From T1Sed10-7 sp041686695 (lineage in GTDB: Bacteria; Actinomycetota; Nitriliruptoria; Nitriliruptorales; Nitriliruptoraceae): 8,322 bases of DNA. Below are positions 1-5,930 of the stretch, piece by piece (within the stretch, counting starts at the first letter, position 1; each line of letters starts with the position of its first letter). A model generated the notes under the pieces. The model had not been told where the DNA came from, made no database searches, and saw nothing but the letters and a program-made list of their open reading frames with translations. The position numbers and the translations under genes are program-made. The stretch spans positions 1 to 8,322 of the forward strand of contig JAWLDJ010000103.1 of the NCBI GenBank assembly GCA_041686695.1. The letters are read 5' to 3'.

Positions 1-14
1 CCCGCGGCGCACAC

Positions 15-98
15 GCGCGAGTGGCGGAATTGGCAGACGCGCACGGTTGAGGGCCGTGTGACCGTAAGGTCATGGGGGTTCAAGTCCCCCCTCGCGCA
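15..98 (+). tRNA. tRNA-Leu (anticodon GAG)
   Basis: A complete class II tRNA can be folded by eye. The 7-bp acceptor stem pairs GCGCGAG (15-21) with CTCGCGC (91-97), and A98 is the discriminator base. The anticodon stem is CACGG (42-46) with CCGTG (54-58), and its 7-base loop carries GAG at 49-51, which reads CUC leucine codons. A long variable arm (GACC/GGTC around a GTAA loop, 60-71) is typical of leucine tRNAs. The T stem is GGGGG/CCCCC (74-78, 86-90) around TTCAAGT. The CCA end is not encoded. The gene is probably also an integration site, because a tyrosine recombinase remnant lies about 160 bases downstream. Confidence 0.97.
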
Positions 99-148
99 CG
101 TGGCAGCTACCGGCGCGCAGCGGCCCGTAGAGGCCAGATTCGCTCGAG

Positions 149-177
149 CGCCTCCGCTCAACTGCGGGGGCGTTTCT
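149..177 (+). terminator. Probable intrinsic terminator after tRNA-Leu
   Basis: CGCCTCCGC (149-157) pairs with GCGGGGGCG (164-172) through nine base pairs including one U-G, around a 6-base loop, and is followed by TTTCT. It lies 51 bases after the tRNA, in the right place and orientation to end its transcript. The T tract is short, so strength is uncertain. Confidence 0.6.
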
Positions 178-256
178 GCGTCCGCGACACCATCTTGACA
201 CCAGTAGGGGTCGTGACACCGCGTTCCTGCGGGTCTGTTGCTGTGTCGGCGGGTGG

Positions 257-470
257 TCATCCGTCTCCGAAGATGGCGGTGGCGGTGATCTCGGCGGCGG
301 TGGCGTCGTCGCCTTCGAGGGCGTGGGCGTAGACCTGCATGGTCACGGCGGGGTCGGCGTGGCCGATGCGTTGCGAGACGACCTTGATGGGCACACCGGC
401 GCGGACGGGTCGCCCAGGTGTGGCGCAGCCCGTGGGCGCCGATGCGGGGCAGGGCTGCGGCGTCGACTTT
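257..470 (-). pseudogene. Tyrosine recombinase (phage-type integrase), 3' remnant with frameshift
   Basis: Only the C-terminal catalytic part of a tyrosine integrase remains. Reading leftward on the minus strand, one frame gives an HGLRHTWATR segment (434-405), which is the HxxR box with its conserved following His. A different frame then gives AGVPIKVVSQRIGH (about 400-359) and TMQVYAHALEG, with the probable nucleophile Tyr at 331-329, and a TGA stop at 259-257. Four bases separate the two frames where relatives usually have three codons (nine bases), so a deletion of about five bases is the likely lesion. The N-terminal arm-binding and core-binding domains are absent, and the coding signal ends at the operator of the next operon. 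A remnant cannot recombine; its position beside tRNA-Leu suggests the scar of an integrative element or prophage. Family assignment is firm from the motifs; the type of element is unknown. Confidence 0.8.
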
Positions 471-471
471 A

Positions 472-490
472 GTGCTATCATCAGTAGCAC
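472..490 (+). promoter_or_regulatory. Candidate GntR operator overlapping promoter -10
   Basis: GTGCTA (472-477) and TAGCAC (485-490) form a perfect inverted repeat with a 7-base spacer, ending 3 bases before the ATG of the GntR gene. TATCAT (476-481) inside it resembles a -10 hexamer and would start the transcript close to the ATG, giving a leaderless mRNA; no Shine-Dalgarno sequence is present. The position suits autorepression by the downstream regulator. No good -35 element is visible. Confidence 0.6.
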
Positions 491-493
491 ATC

Positions 494-841
494 ATGATCT
501 TCGAACTCGCCCCGTCCGGCACCGGTCCGCTGCACGAGCGGATCGCCGGCAACGTGCGCCGGGGGATCGCCTCCGGTGAGCTGGCACCGCGGGAGCGGCT
601 GCCGACCGCGAAGGATCTGGCGGCGGCGTTGGACGTCAACGCCAACACCGTCCTGCGCGCCTACCGGCAGCTGCGCGATGAGGGGCTGGTGGAGCTGCGC
701 CGTGGCCGTGGGGCGACGATCACCAGCGCGGCGCTGGACCGAAGCCGGCTCCTCGAGGCGGTGGACCAACTGGTGGCCGAGGCCCGCCGGTTGGGGATGT
801 CCACCGACGAGGTCGACCAGCTGGTCCGGGAGCGGGCGTGA
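494..841 (+). CDS. GntR-family transcriptional regulator, YtrA subfamily
   Basis: A 115-residue one-domain repressor. Residues about 10-75 form the GntR winged helix: PLHERIAGNVRRGIASGEL is helix 1, LPTAKDLAAALDVNANTVLRAYRQL is the helix-turn-helix, and DEGLVELRRGRG is the wing. The last 40 residues are a short helical tail typical of the small YtrA subfamily, which lacks the large ligand-binding domain of FadR or HutC types. The size is normal for the subfamily. YtrA regulators normally repress their own operon, often containing membrane protein or ABC transporter genes. Here the TGA overlaps the GTG of the next gene (GTGA), so the two are co-translated, and the perfect inverted repeat before the ATG is the likely operator. 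The ATG at 494 is chosen because it fits a leaderless start just after the -10-like hexamer. The inducing signal cannot be told from sequence. Confidence 0.92.
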   Translation: MIFELAPSGTGPLHERIAGNVRRGIASGELAPRERLPTAKDLAAALDVNANTVLRAYRQLRDEGLVELRRGRGATITSAALDRSRLLEAVDQLVAEARRLGMSTDEVDQLVRERA

Positions 842-1764
842 ACGGCCGCACCGAGGTTGGCCTCCCCGCGTTGCTGGCGGGCGTGACCGTCCTGCTCGCC
901 GCGCTCTCCCCGCTGCTGCTGCCGGCCGAGGTGGTGATCCTCTACCCGTTGGAGGGTCCGGCGGTCACAGCCCCGACTGGGCTGGTCAGCGCCGTCGCCA
1001 TCGCCGTCGCCGGTGGCGGGGTGCTGCTGGCACGCCGGTGGGCCCAGCTCACCCGTAGCCGCCACCCCGCAGGCACGATGCTCGGCTCGGCGCACGCGTT
1101 GTCATGGGCCGGACTGGCACTGCTGGCCTGGCCCGTGCTGCCAGGAGACATGACCTGGGCAACCAACCAACTGAGCATGTGGAGTTGGGTAGTGGGCGCC
1201 TGGACCGGCTGGGTGGCGACGCGTCACCGCCCCGAGGCGGTGCCCGCACCGGTCGAGCCGGCCCCCTTCCCGGGCGAGGCGGTGGCCTGGACCGGTCACG
1301 CACGGCTGAGCGTGGACACGGCAGCGCCCCTGGTGGTGGCGCTGTTGCTGCTCACCGGCCCGGCGACCGCGACCACGGTGCACGACCCCGGCACCGGCTC
1401 GTTGGGCGTGTTCATCCCCCTGCTGTTCGTCCTCTTGCTGTACAGCGGGCAACTCCGCGCCCTGTGGGTGACCGTGACCATCGGTGGCAACGGTGTCCGC
1501 GTCCGGACCGGGCCCTTCGGGCGGGTCATCCACCGCGGCTGGGACCAGATCGGTGCGGTGGAGGTCCTCGACGAGGAACTGTCCAGCGACTCCCTGCTGT
1601 GGGCCCGCAGGTTCGAACGCCGCTACGTACTGCGGCCCGGCCCTGCGCTGCGGCTGCGCCAACCCGAACCCCACCTCCCCGCCATCACCGTCAGCGTCGA
1701 CCACGCCGACCAGGGCGCCGCCGTCGCCGCCCGCCACCTCGCCGACCGCGCACGCCGGGACTGA
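838..1764 (+). CDS. Six-segment membrane protein of a GntR-coupled (DUF1648-like) family
   Basis: A 308-residue integral membrane protein with a GTG start overlapping the GntR stop. Likely membrane segments are at residues about 9-30, 47-66, 84-101, 112-128, 160-178 and 188-205. The C-terminal third (about 206-308) is soluble and looks like a small beta-rich domain: VTVTIGGNGVRVRTGPFGR, then RYVLRPGPALRL and AITVSVDHADQGAAVAAR near the end. That ending resembles proteins annotated as DUF1648-containing which sit directly after YtrA regulators in actinobacteria; the N-terminal DUF1648 signature itself is not clear here. Translational coupling shows it is the main target of the regulator. Proteins of this kind have been linked to cell-envelope stress, but no activity can be assigned. 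High third-position GC along the full length supports a real gene. Confidence 0.82.
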   Translation: MNGRTEVGLPALLAGVTVLLAALSPLLLPAEVVILYPLEGPAVTAPTGLVSAVAIAVAGGGVLLARRWAQLTRSRHPAGTMLGSAHALSWAGLALLAWPVLPGDMTWATNQLSMWSWVVGAWTGWVATRHRPEAVPAPVEPAPFPGEAVAWTGHARLSVDTAAPLVVALLLLTGPATATTVHDPGTGSLGVFIPLLFVLLLYSGQLRALWVTVTIGGNGVRVRTGPFGRVIHRGWDQIGAVEVLDEELSSDSLLWARRFERRYVLRPGPALRLRQPEPHLPAITVSVDHADQGAAVAARHLADRARRD

Positions 1765-1827
1765 ACGGTCAGCCGGAGGGGCGTCCGTCGGCAGGCCGCG
1801 ACCGGTCAGCGAGGAGGTTCAGCAGCC

Positions 1828-1842
1828 CCGCGACCGTCGCGG
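1828..1842. repeat. Perfect odd palindrome, 7-bp arms
   Basis: CCGCGAC and GTCGCGG flank a single central C. It lies 63 bases after the membrane protein stop. There is no T tract after it on either strand, so it could be an operator or a structural hairpin rather than a classic terminator. Confidence 0.5.
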
Positions 1843-1889
1843 CACCCCGACGGTCAGCGACACCTCGGCGCCGGCACGCGCCTACAGCG

Positions 1890-1911
1890 CGGTCCTTCGC
1901 CGCGAGGACCG
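1890..1911 (+). terminator. Hairpin, weak terminator candidate after membrane protein operon
   Basis: CGGTCCT (1890-1896) pairs with AGGACCG (1905-1911) around an 8-base loop; a G-U and a C-G pair can extend the stem by two. No run of T follows, so if it ends transcription it does so without the usual U tract. Confidence 0.3.
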
Positions 1912-1975
1912 TGCTGACGGCTGCCGACTCCAGGCTCCGAAGACCGAGCTACAACGGCGGTTGCTGCGATGTTCG

Positions 1976-1999
1976 GGAATCGTTCTCATCAGCGATTCC
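1976..1999. repeat. Inverted repeat GGAATCG-N10-CGATTCC
   Basis: The two 7-base arms (1976-1982 and 1993-1999) are perfect complements around a 10-base AT-richer spacer. It lies about 80 bases upstream of the first antitoxin and could be a second, distal regulator site or a hairpin. Confidence 0.4.
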
Positions 2000-2037
2000 G
2001 CGGAAGGACCGGTGGCAGTTGGACGTCCCTTGTGGGT

Positions 2038-2058
2038 GGCCTGTTCGCTGGACAGGCC
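2038..2058. promoter_or_regulatory. Candidate operator of the first toxin-antitoxin pair
   Basis: GGCCTGT (2038-2044) and ACAGGCC (2052-2058) form a perfect inverted repeat with a 7-base spacer. It ends 7 bases before a TACCCT hexamer (2066-2071) and so covers the expected -35 region. Antitoxins commonly repress their own promoter through such repeats; that role here is inferred from position only. Confidence 0.45.
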
Positions 2059-2065
2059 CGTCGCG

Positions 2066-2071
2066 TACCCT
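2066..2071 (+). promoter_or_regulatory. Candidate -10 element for a leaderless antitoxin transcript
   Basis: TACCCT matches the actinobacterial TANNNT pattern and lies 6 bases before the ATG at 2078. No Shine-Dalgarno sequence precedes the ATG, which fits a leaderless mRNA. No strong -35 match is present at the right distance. Confidence 0.4.
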
Positions 2072-2077
2072 CGTCTC

Positions 2078-2308
2078 ATGAGCTTCGAGCGGATCTCCAT
2101 CGACCCGGACCGGATGCAGGGGTTGCCATGTATCCGGGGGACGCGTGTGACCGTGAGCGCGGTGCTTGGGCAGTTGGCCGCTGGTCGTTCGATCGACGAA
2201 GTGATCGAGGACTATCCCCAGCTCGACCGTGCGGACGTTCTGGGGGCCCTGGAGTACGCAGCTGCCGCGACCCGCGATCGTGAGATCCCGCTGACCGCTG
2301 CGGGATGA
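2078..2308 (+). CDS. DUF433 antitoxin, intact, partner of the DUF5615 toxin
   Basis: A 76-residue protein of the DUF433 family (Pfam PF04255), small helix-turn-helix-like proteins commonly encoded just before a PIN-like DUF5615 protein and regarded as the antitoxin. The family signature near the N terminus is clear: the FERI start and GLPCIRGTRVTV at residues about 15-26. Then come LGQLAAGRSIDEVIEDYPQL and DVLGALEYAAA, the helical core. It should bind and neutralise the toxin and probably represses its own promoter. Its TGA overlaps the toxin ATG (ATGA, 2305-2308), so the two are translated together. The ATG at 2078 gives exactly the length of the paralogue at 6391-6621, with which it shares about half of its residues. 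This supports the start despite the missing ribosome binding site. Confidence 0.92.
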   Translation: MSFERISIDPDRMQGLPCIRGTRVTVSAVLGQLAAGRSIDEVIEDYPQLDRADVLGALEYAAAATRDREIPLTAAG

Positions 2309-2679
2309 GGCTGCTGATCGACGAGAACCTCTCACCCCGGGTGGCGCGCATGCTTCGCGAGGCCGGTCATGACGCGGCCCATGTCGTCGAGGTCGGGCTG
2401 GGCAACACCGACGACACGGTGATCCTCGACGCGGCTACGGACGGCGCTCGCGCCATCGTGACTGCCGACACCGACTTCGGCGCGCTGCTGGCAGCTCGCG
2501 GGACCTCTACGCCGTCGGTGGTGATGCTCCGCTCGTCTGATCACCTGACACCCGACGAGCAGGCCCGCCTGGTCGTCGCTGTGCTGACCCGCGTCGGTGA
2601 TGAGCTCGAAGGCGGCGCCATCGCCAGTATCACGCCAGAACGCATCAGGCTACGCAGCCTCCCTATCGCTCCCGACTGA
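2305..2679 (+). CDS. DUF5615 PIN-like toxin, intact
   Basis: A 124-residue PIN-like protein of the DUF5615 family (Pfam PF18480), a predicted metal-dependent RNase toxin. The conserved opening MRLLIDENLSP carries acidic residues Asp6 and Glu7. The next part has LREAGHDAAHVVEVGLGNTDD at residues about 17-37, then ARAIVTADTDFGALLA with the TxDxDF motif (Asp55, Asp57). These are the acidic positions expected to hold the metal ion in PIN-type nucleases. The length is usual for the family. The start codon lies inside the antitoxin stop, so toxin is made only where antitoxin is translated. By family the target should be RNA, but the substrate is unknown and toxicity of DUF5615 members is less well shown than for VapC. 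All visible active-site residues are present, in contrast with the second copy at 6618-7012. Confidence 0.9.
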   Translation: MRLLIDENLSPRVARMLREAGHDAAHVVEVGLGNTDDTVILDAATDGARAIVTADTDFGALLAARGTSTPSVVMLRSSDHLTPDEQARLVVAVLTRVGDELEGGAIASITPERIRLRSLPIAPD

Positions 2680-2787
2680 GCAACGACCCGGTCCGGCAGC
2701 GCAGGTAACCAACGCCCGGAACTGCGAGGTCCTGGACGGCGTCTCACTCGAGGCCGATCTCGCGACCACGCCTGGGGAGGCAACATC

Positions 2788-3060
2788 GTGGAACGCTTCC
2801 GCATCACGGTTCTGGCTGCCGTGCTTGGTGCCCTGGTGGCCTTCGTCCTGCTGATCCCCTCGGGCGGAAACGACTCGGACCCGCCGGAATGCTTCTCGTT
2901 CTTCGGCTACGTCGTTCCGTGTGGTTTCGGTCCGGAGCAGAGCCACGGAGCCGGGTTCGCCGGAGCCGGAGCCCTGCTCGCTGCATCGCTGGTAGCGGCC
3001 GGCTCGGTGGCCGGGCGCAGAGATCACGGCCGGACCGATGCCTCGCAGTCCCGGTCGTGA
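2788..3060 (+). CDS. Small two-segment membrane protein, unknown function
   Basis: A 90-residue protein with a GTG start preceded by an excellent ribosome binding site, GGGGAGG at 2774-2780 with a 7-base spacer. Two hydrophobic stretches (residues about 6-24 and 55-75) suggest two membrane helices joined by a loop outside the membrane. That loop has two cysteines, Cys35 and Cys45, framing an aromatic stretch (FSFFGYVV), which could form a disulfide. The C-terminal tail is short, charged and rich in Arg and Ser. I do not recognise a family. It lies 108 bases after the toxin gene on the same strand, with no clear terminator between, and converges on the exporter operon. The first helix could also be read as a signal peptide, though no cleavage site is obvious. 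Confidence 0.65.
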   Translation: MERFRITVLAAVLGALVAFVLLIPSGGNDSDPPECFSFFGYVVPCGFGPEQSHGAGFAGAGALLAASLVAAGSVAGRRDHGRTDASQSRS

Positions 3061-3094
3061 CGAACGAAGGCGCGAGACCTGTCGAGCGGTTGGT

Positions 3095-3374
3095 TCATGC
3101 CGGCTCTCGGCTCACGCGGTCGCCGACGACCGCTGCGGCGGGCAGGTAGAAGCGCCCGTGATGGCTGGTTGGGATGGCAGCGGTCGCGAACGTCTCCCTC
3201 CATCGGTCGACCTCGCTCGCGCTAGGCGGTCGGTCCATCGATGTAGCGGTCACGACCCTCCCTCTCATCGAGCGTGCGAGCAACCGCGGGCCCCAGCTGG
3301 CTGGCGCTGAGCACATGGTCGATCTCCAGCCTCGCTCCTCCGATAGGGCCGTCGGACGGGCGGGGTCGTCTCAT
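3095..3374 (-). pseudogene. Small ORF coupled to the ABC permease, interrupted by a frameshift; function unknown
   Basis: The permease stop codon overlaps an ATG (ATGA, 3374-3371) that opens a 50-residue frame beginning MRRPRPSDGPIGGARLEIDH and stopping at 3222. Near the stretch RDRYID (about 3253-3236) a second frame overlaps and runs to TGA at 3097-3095, reading DRPPSASEVDRWRETFATAA and then SHHGRFYLPAAAVVGDRV. Both pieces look protein-like, and the downstream piece has strong third-position GC. Together they would give a protein of about 93 residues if one base were corrected near 3237. I infer a third operon gene broken by a recent frameshift or a sequencing error. The family is not recognised. 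Alternatives are a real 50-residue protein alone, a separate 47-residue ORF starting at the ATG at 3238, or chance. Confidence 0.4.
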
Positions 3375-5032
3375 GGTTCCCACCGGAACCGCCAGACGGC
3401 GACCACCGCGCCGATCACCGCCCAGGCGGCGACGCTCGCGAGCTCGCGACCCGCCCAGACACCATCGAGGAAGGCGGCCCGCGTCGCGTCGATCAGCGGG
3501 GCCAGCGGCAGCCATGCGACGATGTCGCTGACCACCTCGGGGAGCACCTCGGCCAGGGGGAACACCCCGGACAGGAACACCAGCGGCATGAAGGTCGCCA
3601 GGGTGATCCCCGGCACCGCGTCCGCGTCGGGGACCAGGGACGCGACAGCCAGCCCGAGCGCACCGAGGCAGGCGGCACCGAGCGCCAGGGTGACCAGCAG
3701 CGGCAGCCAGCCGGCCGCCACCGGGGTGACGTCGTGGACGAGCCAGCCGAGCAGCAGCACGATGGTGACCGCCAGCGCCACGATCCAGAAGGTCGACACG
3801 ATCCGGCCGGCGAGGTAGGCCCAGGCCGGCACCGGTGTGCCACGCAGCCGCTTGAGGACGCCCTGATCGCGGGCGGTGGCCACGATCTCGGGCAGGGTCA
3901 CGTAGGCGATCAGCGCCAGCCCGAACACCGGCATGCCCGTGGTCATCCATACCGAGAACGCGAACCCGTCCACCTCGGGGTCGCCGATCACCAGCGGCAG
4001 CAGCACCACGAACAGCGAGGGGAAGGCCAGGGCGAAGAAGGCGTAGACGGGTTCGCGCCACACCGACCGGTTGGCGTGACGCAGCTGGCCCCACACCATG
4101 CCCGGTCCGCTCGGGCCACCGAAGCGCAGCACGCTGCGCTGCCCGCCGGCACCCGCCGTGCCACCGCCGCGGCTCACCCGACCGGCCGCCACGGCCCGCT
4201 CGCGCCCGAGCACCCGGGTGGCGATCAGCCCACCGAACACCGCCCAGACCGCCAGAACGGCGAGGCTCCCCCACGCGAGACCCGCGCCGGTCACAGCAAG
4301 CGCGAGCGGCAGCGCCAGGGCCTCGACGGCATGACGCAGGGGGAACACCAGCCCGGTGACCTCCGCCCAGCGGGGGAGTTCACCTTCGAAGGCGAACACC
4401 TCGGAGACGAAGCTGAGCAGCAAGACGGCACCCATGGTCGTGCTCAGGACGGCCTGGCTGGAGCGCGCCAGCGCCGCCACCGCGAACCCGAGCGCGGCGA
4501 AGGTGACGATCACCACCAGCAGCGCGAGCAGCAGCGAGGGCAACCGCACCGGGTCGATCTCCAGCCCGTAGGCGAGCACGCCCACGACCAGCATCAACGT
4601 GGTGCCGAGCACGGCGACCCAAGCTGCTGCTCCGGCGCGGCCGACGAGATGGGCCCACATCGGCAGCGGGGTGCCACGAAGGCGCTTGAGCACCCCCTCC
4701 TCGGCTGCGACGGCCACGCCGAAGGCGAGCATCACGAAGGCGGCCATCGCCACGGCGAACACCGTGGCTCCCGGCACCAGACGCTGGATCGTGGCGTCCG
4801 CGGCCGCGTCGTCTACCGGGCTCGCGCCCACCACGAGCCCGGACATGAACAGGAACAGCACCGGCAGCACCAGGCTGACCAGCACCGAGGCAGGCGTGCG
4901 GACCGCCTCACGGGAGGCGTGCACGACCTGGCCGCTGATGAGCTGCCAGGGACCCGGCCGGCGCGCAGCGCGATCCGGGGTCGGTGCGGGGGGGTCGGCG
5001 GGTCGCTCCAGCAGCTCAGCCACGCCGCTCAC
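3371..5032 (-). CDS. ABC-2 type exporter permease, two permease domains fused in tandem
   Basis: A 553-residue membrane protein containing two ABC-2 permease units in one chain. Each half has about six hydrophobic segments, and both carry nearly the same cytoplasmic coupling motif: GVLKRLRGTPLPMWAHLVGR at residues 113-132 and GVLKRLRGTPVPAWAYLAGR at 391-410. Half 1 ends about residue 280. A Gly/Arg-rich linker (about 276-312) leads into half 2. Single-unit permeases of this class are about 250 residues and work as dimers, so this fused form would supply a whole transmembrane pore. The GTG at 5032 overlaps the end of the ATPase gene by 17 bases, so both are made from one mRNA. The substrate is probably a lipid, drug or peptide exported from the cell, as in DrrAB-like systems, but nothing here identifies it. 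Confidence 0.92.
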   Translation of the reverse strand: MSGVAELLERPADPPAPTPDRAARRPGPWQLISGQVVHASREAVRTPASVLVSLVLPVLFLFMSGLVVGASPVDDAAADATIQRLVPGATVFAVAMAAFVMLAFGVAVAAEEGVLKRLRGTPLPMWAHLVGRAGAAAWVAVLGTTLMLVVGVLAYGLEIDPVRLPSLLLALLVVIVTFAALGFAVAALARSSQAVLSTTMGAVLLLSFVSEVFAFEGELPRWAEVTGLVFPLRHAVEALALPLALAVTGAGLAWGSLAVLAVWAVFGGLIATRVLGRERAVAAGRVSRGGGTAGAGGQRSVLRFGGPSGPGMVWGQLRHANRSVWREPVYAFFALAFPSLFVVLLPLVIGDPEVDGFAFSVWMTTGMPVFGLALIAYVTLPEIVATARDQGVLKRLRGTPVPAWAYLAGRIVSTFWIVALAVTIVLLLGWLVHDVTPVAAGWLPLLVTLALGAACLGALGLAVASLVPDADAVPGITLATFMPLVFLSGVFPLAEVLPEVVSDIVAWLPLAPLIDATRAAFLDGVWAGRELASVAAWAVIGAVVAVWRFRWEP

Positions 5033-5930
5033 CCGCCCCGATCAGCTCCAGGTAGGTGTCCTCGAAGCTGCCCCGCTCGAGCGCGAGCCCATCGAGCTCC
5101 AGCCCACGGGCGCTGGCCCACCCGGTCAGGGTGTGCAGGTCGGCGGTCAGCGACAGCGAGCGGATCACGACGCGGTGCTCGTCGAGCTCCACCTCGCCGT
5201 CCAGGTGGGGGAGGTCGGCACCGCTCACCCCGTCGGGGAGCAGGAAGGACAGCACCGACCGGCCGGCCCAGGTGCGCGCAACCAGTTCCTCCGGGGTGCC
5301 GAGCGCCACGAGCTCGCCCCGGGCCACGACCGCGACCCGGTCAGCGAGGCGGTAGGCCTCCTCCATGTAGTGGGTGGTCAGCACCACGGTCTTGCCGATA
5401 TCGCAAAGCCCGGCGACGACGTCCCAGGCCTGCCGGCGGGCCGAGGGGTCGAAGCCGGTGGTCGGCTCGTCGAGGTAGAGCAGCTCGGGGTCACCGACCA
5501 GCCCGAGTGCCAGGTCGACCCGGCGACGCTGCCCGCCCGACAGGGTCTTGGTGCGCTCATCGGCCTTGCCCGAGAGCCCGACCAGCTCGATCACCTCGTC
5601 CACCCCACGGGGCGCGGGGTAGAAACCCGCGTACAGCGACACGAGCTCACGGACCGTGAACCGCTCGTCCATCCCGGCTTCCTGCAGCACGATCCCGATG
5701 CACTCGCGGTAGGCACGCCCACCCGTCTGCGGGTCGAAGCCCAGCACCTCGACGCGTCCGCTGGTGCGGGTGCGATGACCCTCCAGGATCTCCACCGTGG
5801 AGGTCTTGCCGGCCCCGTTGGGCCCGACGATCGCGAAGACCTCACCCTCCTCTATGGTCAGGCTCAGCCCCCTGACCGCGTGGTTCTCCGCGTAGCGCTT
5901 GTGCAGCTCCTCCACCACCACGACACTCAC
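5016..5930 (-). CDS. ABC exporter ATP-binding protein (DrrA/CcmA-like)
   Basis: A 304-residue ATPase that powers the fused permease encoded next to it. All nucleotide-binding motifs are intact: Walker A GPNGAGKT at residues about 36-43, Q-loop Gln83, signature LSGGQ at about 130-134, Walker B LLYLDEP with Asp154/Glu155, and the H-loop His187 in LTTHYMEEA. The last 90 residues are the variable C-terminal extension common in DrrA-type ATPases. I chose the GTG at 5930 rather than the GTG at 5936 because GGAGG (5942-5938) is 7 bases from the former and only 1 from the latter. The stop overlaps the permease start. The start itself shares a GTGA with the end of a weak upstream ORF, so an earlier operon gene may have existed. 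Confidence 0.95.
   Translation of the reverse strand: MSVVVVEELHKRYAENHAVRGLSLTIEEGEVFAIVGPNGAGKTSTVEILEGHRTRTSGRVEVLGFDPQTGGRAYRECIGIVLQEAGMDERFTVRELVSLYAGFYPAPRGVDEVIELVGLSGKADERTKTLSGGQRRRVDLALGLVGDPELLYLDEPTTGFDPSARRQAWDVVAGLCDIGKTVVLTTHYMEEAYRLADRVAVVARGELVALGTPEELVARTWAGRSVLSFLLPDGVSGADLPHLDGEVELDEHRVVIRSLSLTADLHTLTGWASARGLELDGLALERGSFEDTYLELIGAGERRG

Larger units (their letters stand above)
1765..2077. other. Intergenic region with several inverted repeats, no gene
   Basis: No convincing coding frame is present in this 313-base gap between the membrane protein and the first toxin-antitoxin pair. It holds three copies of CGGTCAGC (1766, 1803, 1851), a 15-base odd palindrome (1828-1842), a hairpin (1890-1911), a 7-bp inverted repeat with a 10-base spacer (1976-1999) and a 7-bp inverted repeat next to the antitoxin start (2038-2058). 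The first two structures could end the upstream transcript and the last could be an operator. Confidence 0.6.

Noticed and set aside
72..332. 86-residue plus-strand frame starting inside tRNA-Leu
   Set aside because: It overlaps the tRNA, the terminator and the antisense of the integrase remnant.
1104..2081. 325-residue plus-strand frame overlapping the membrane protein
   Set aside because: It is an Arg/Pro-rich shadow in another frame of the membrane protein gene, with no motif.
3734..5659. Very long plus-strand open frame (641 residues) rich in His, Gln, Arg and Pro
   Set aside because: It is the antisense shadow of the ABC permease and ATPase, whose motifs are complete on the minus strand; the composition is typical of a GC-rich shadow.
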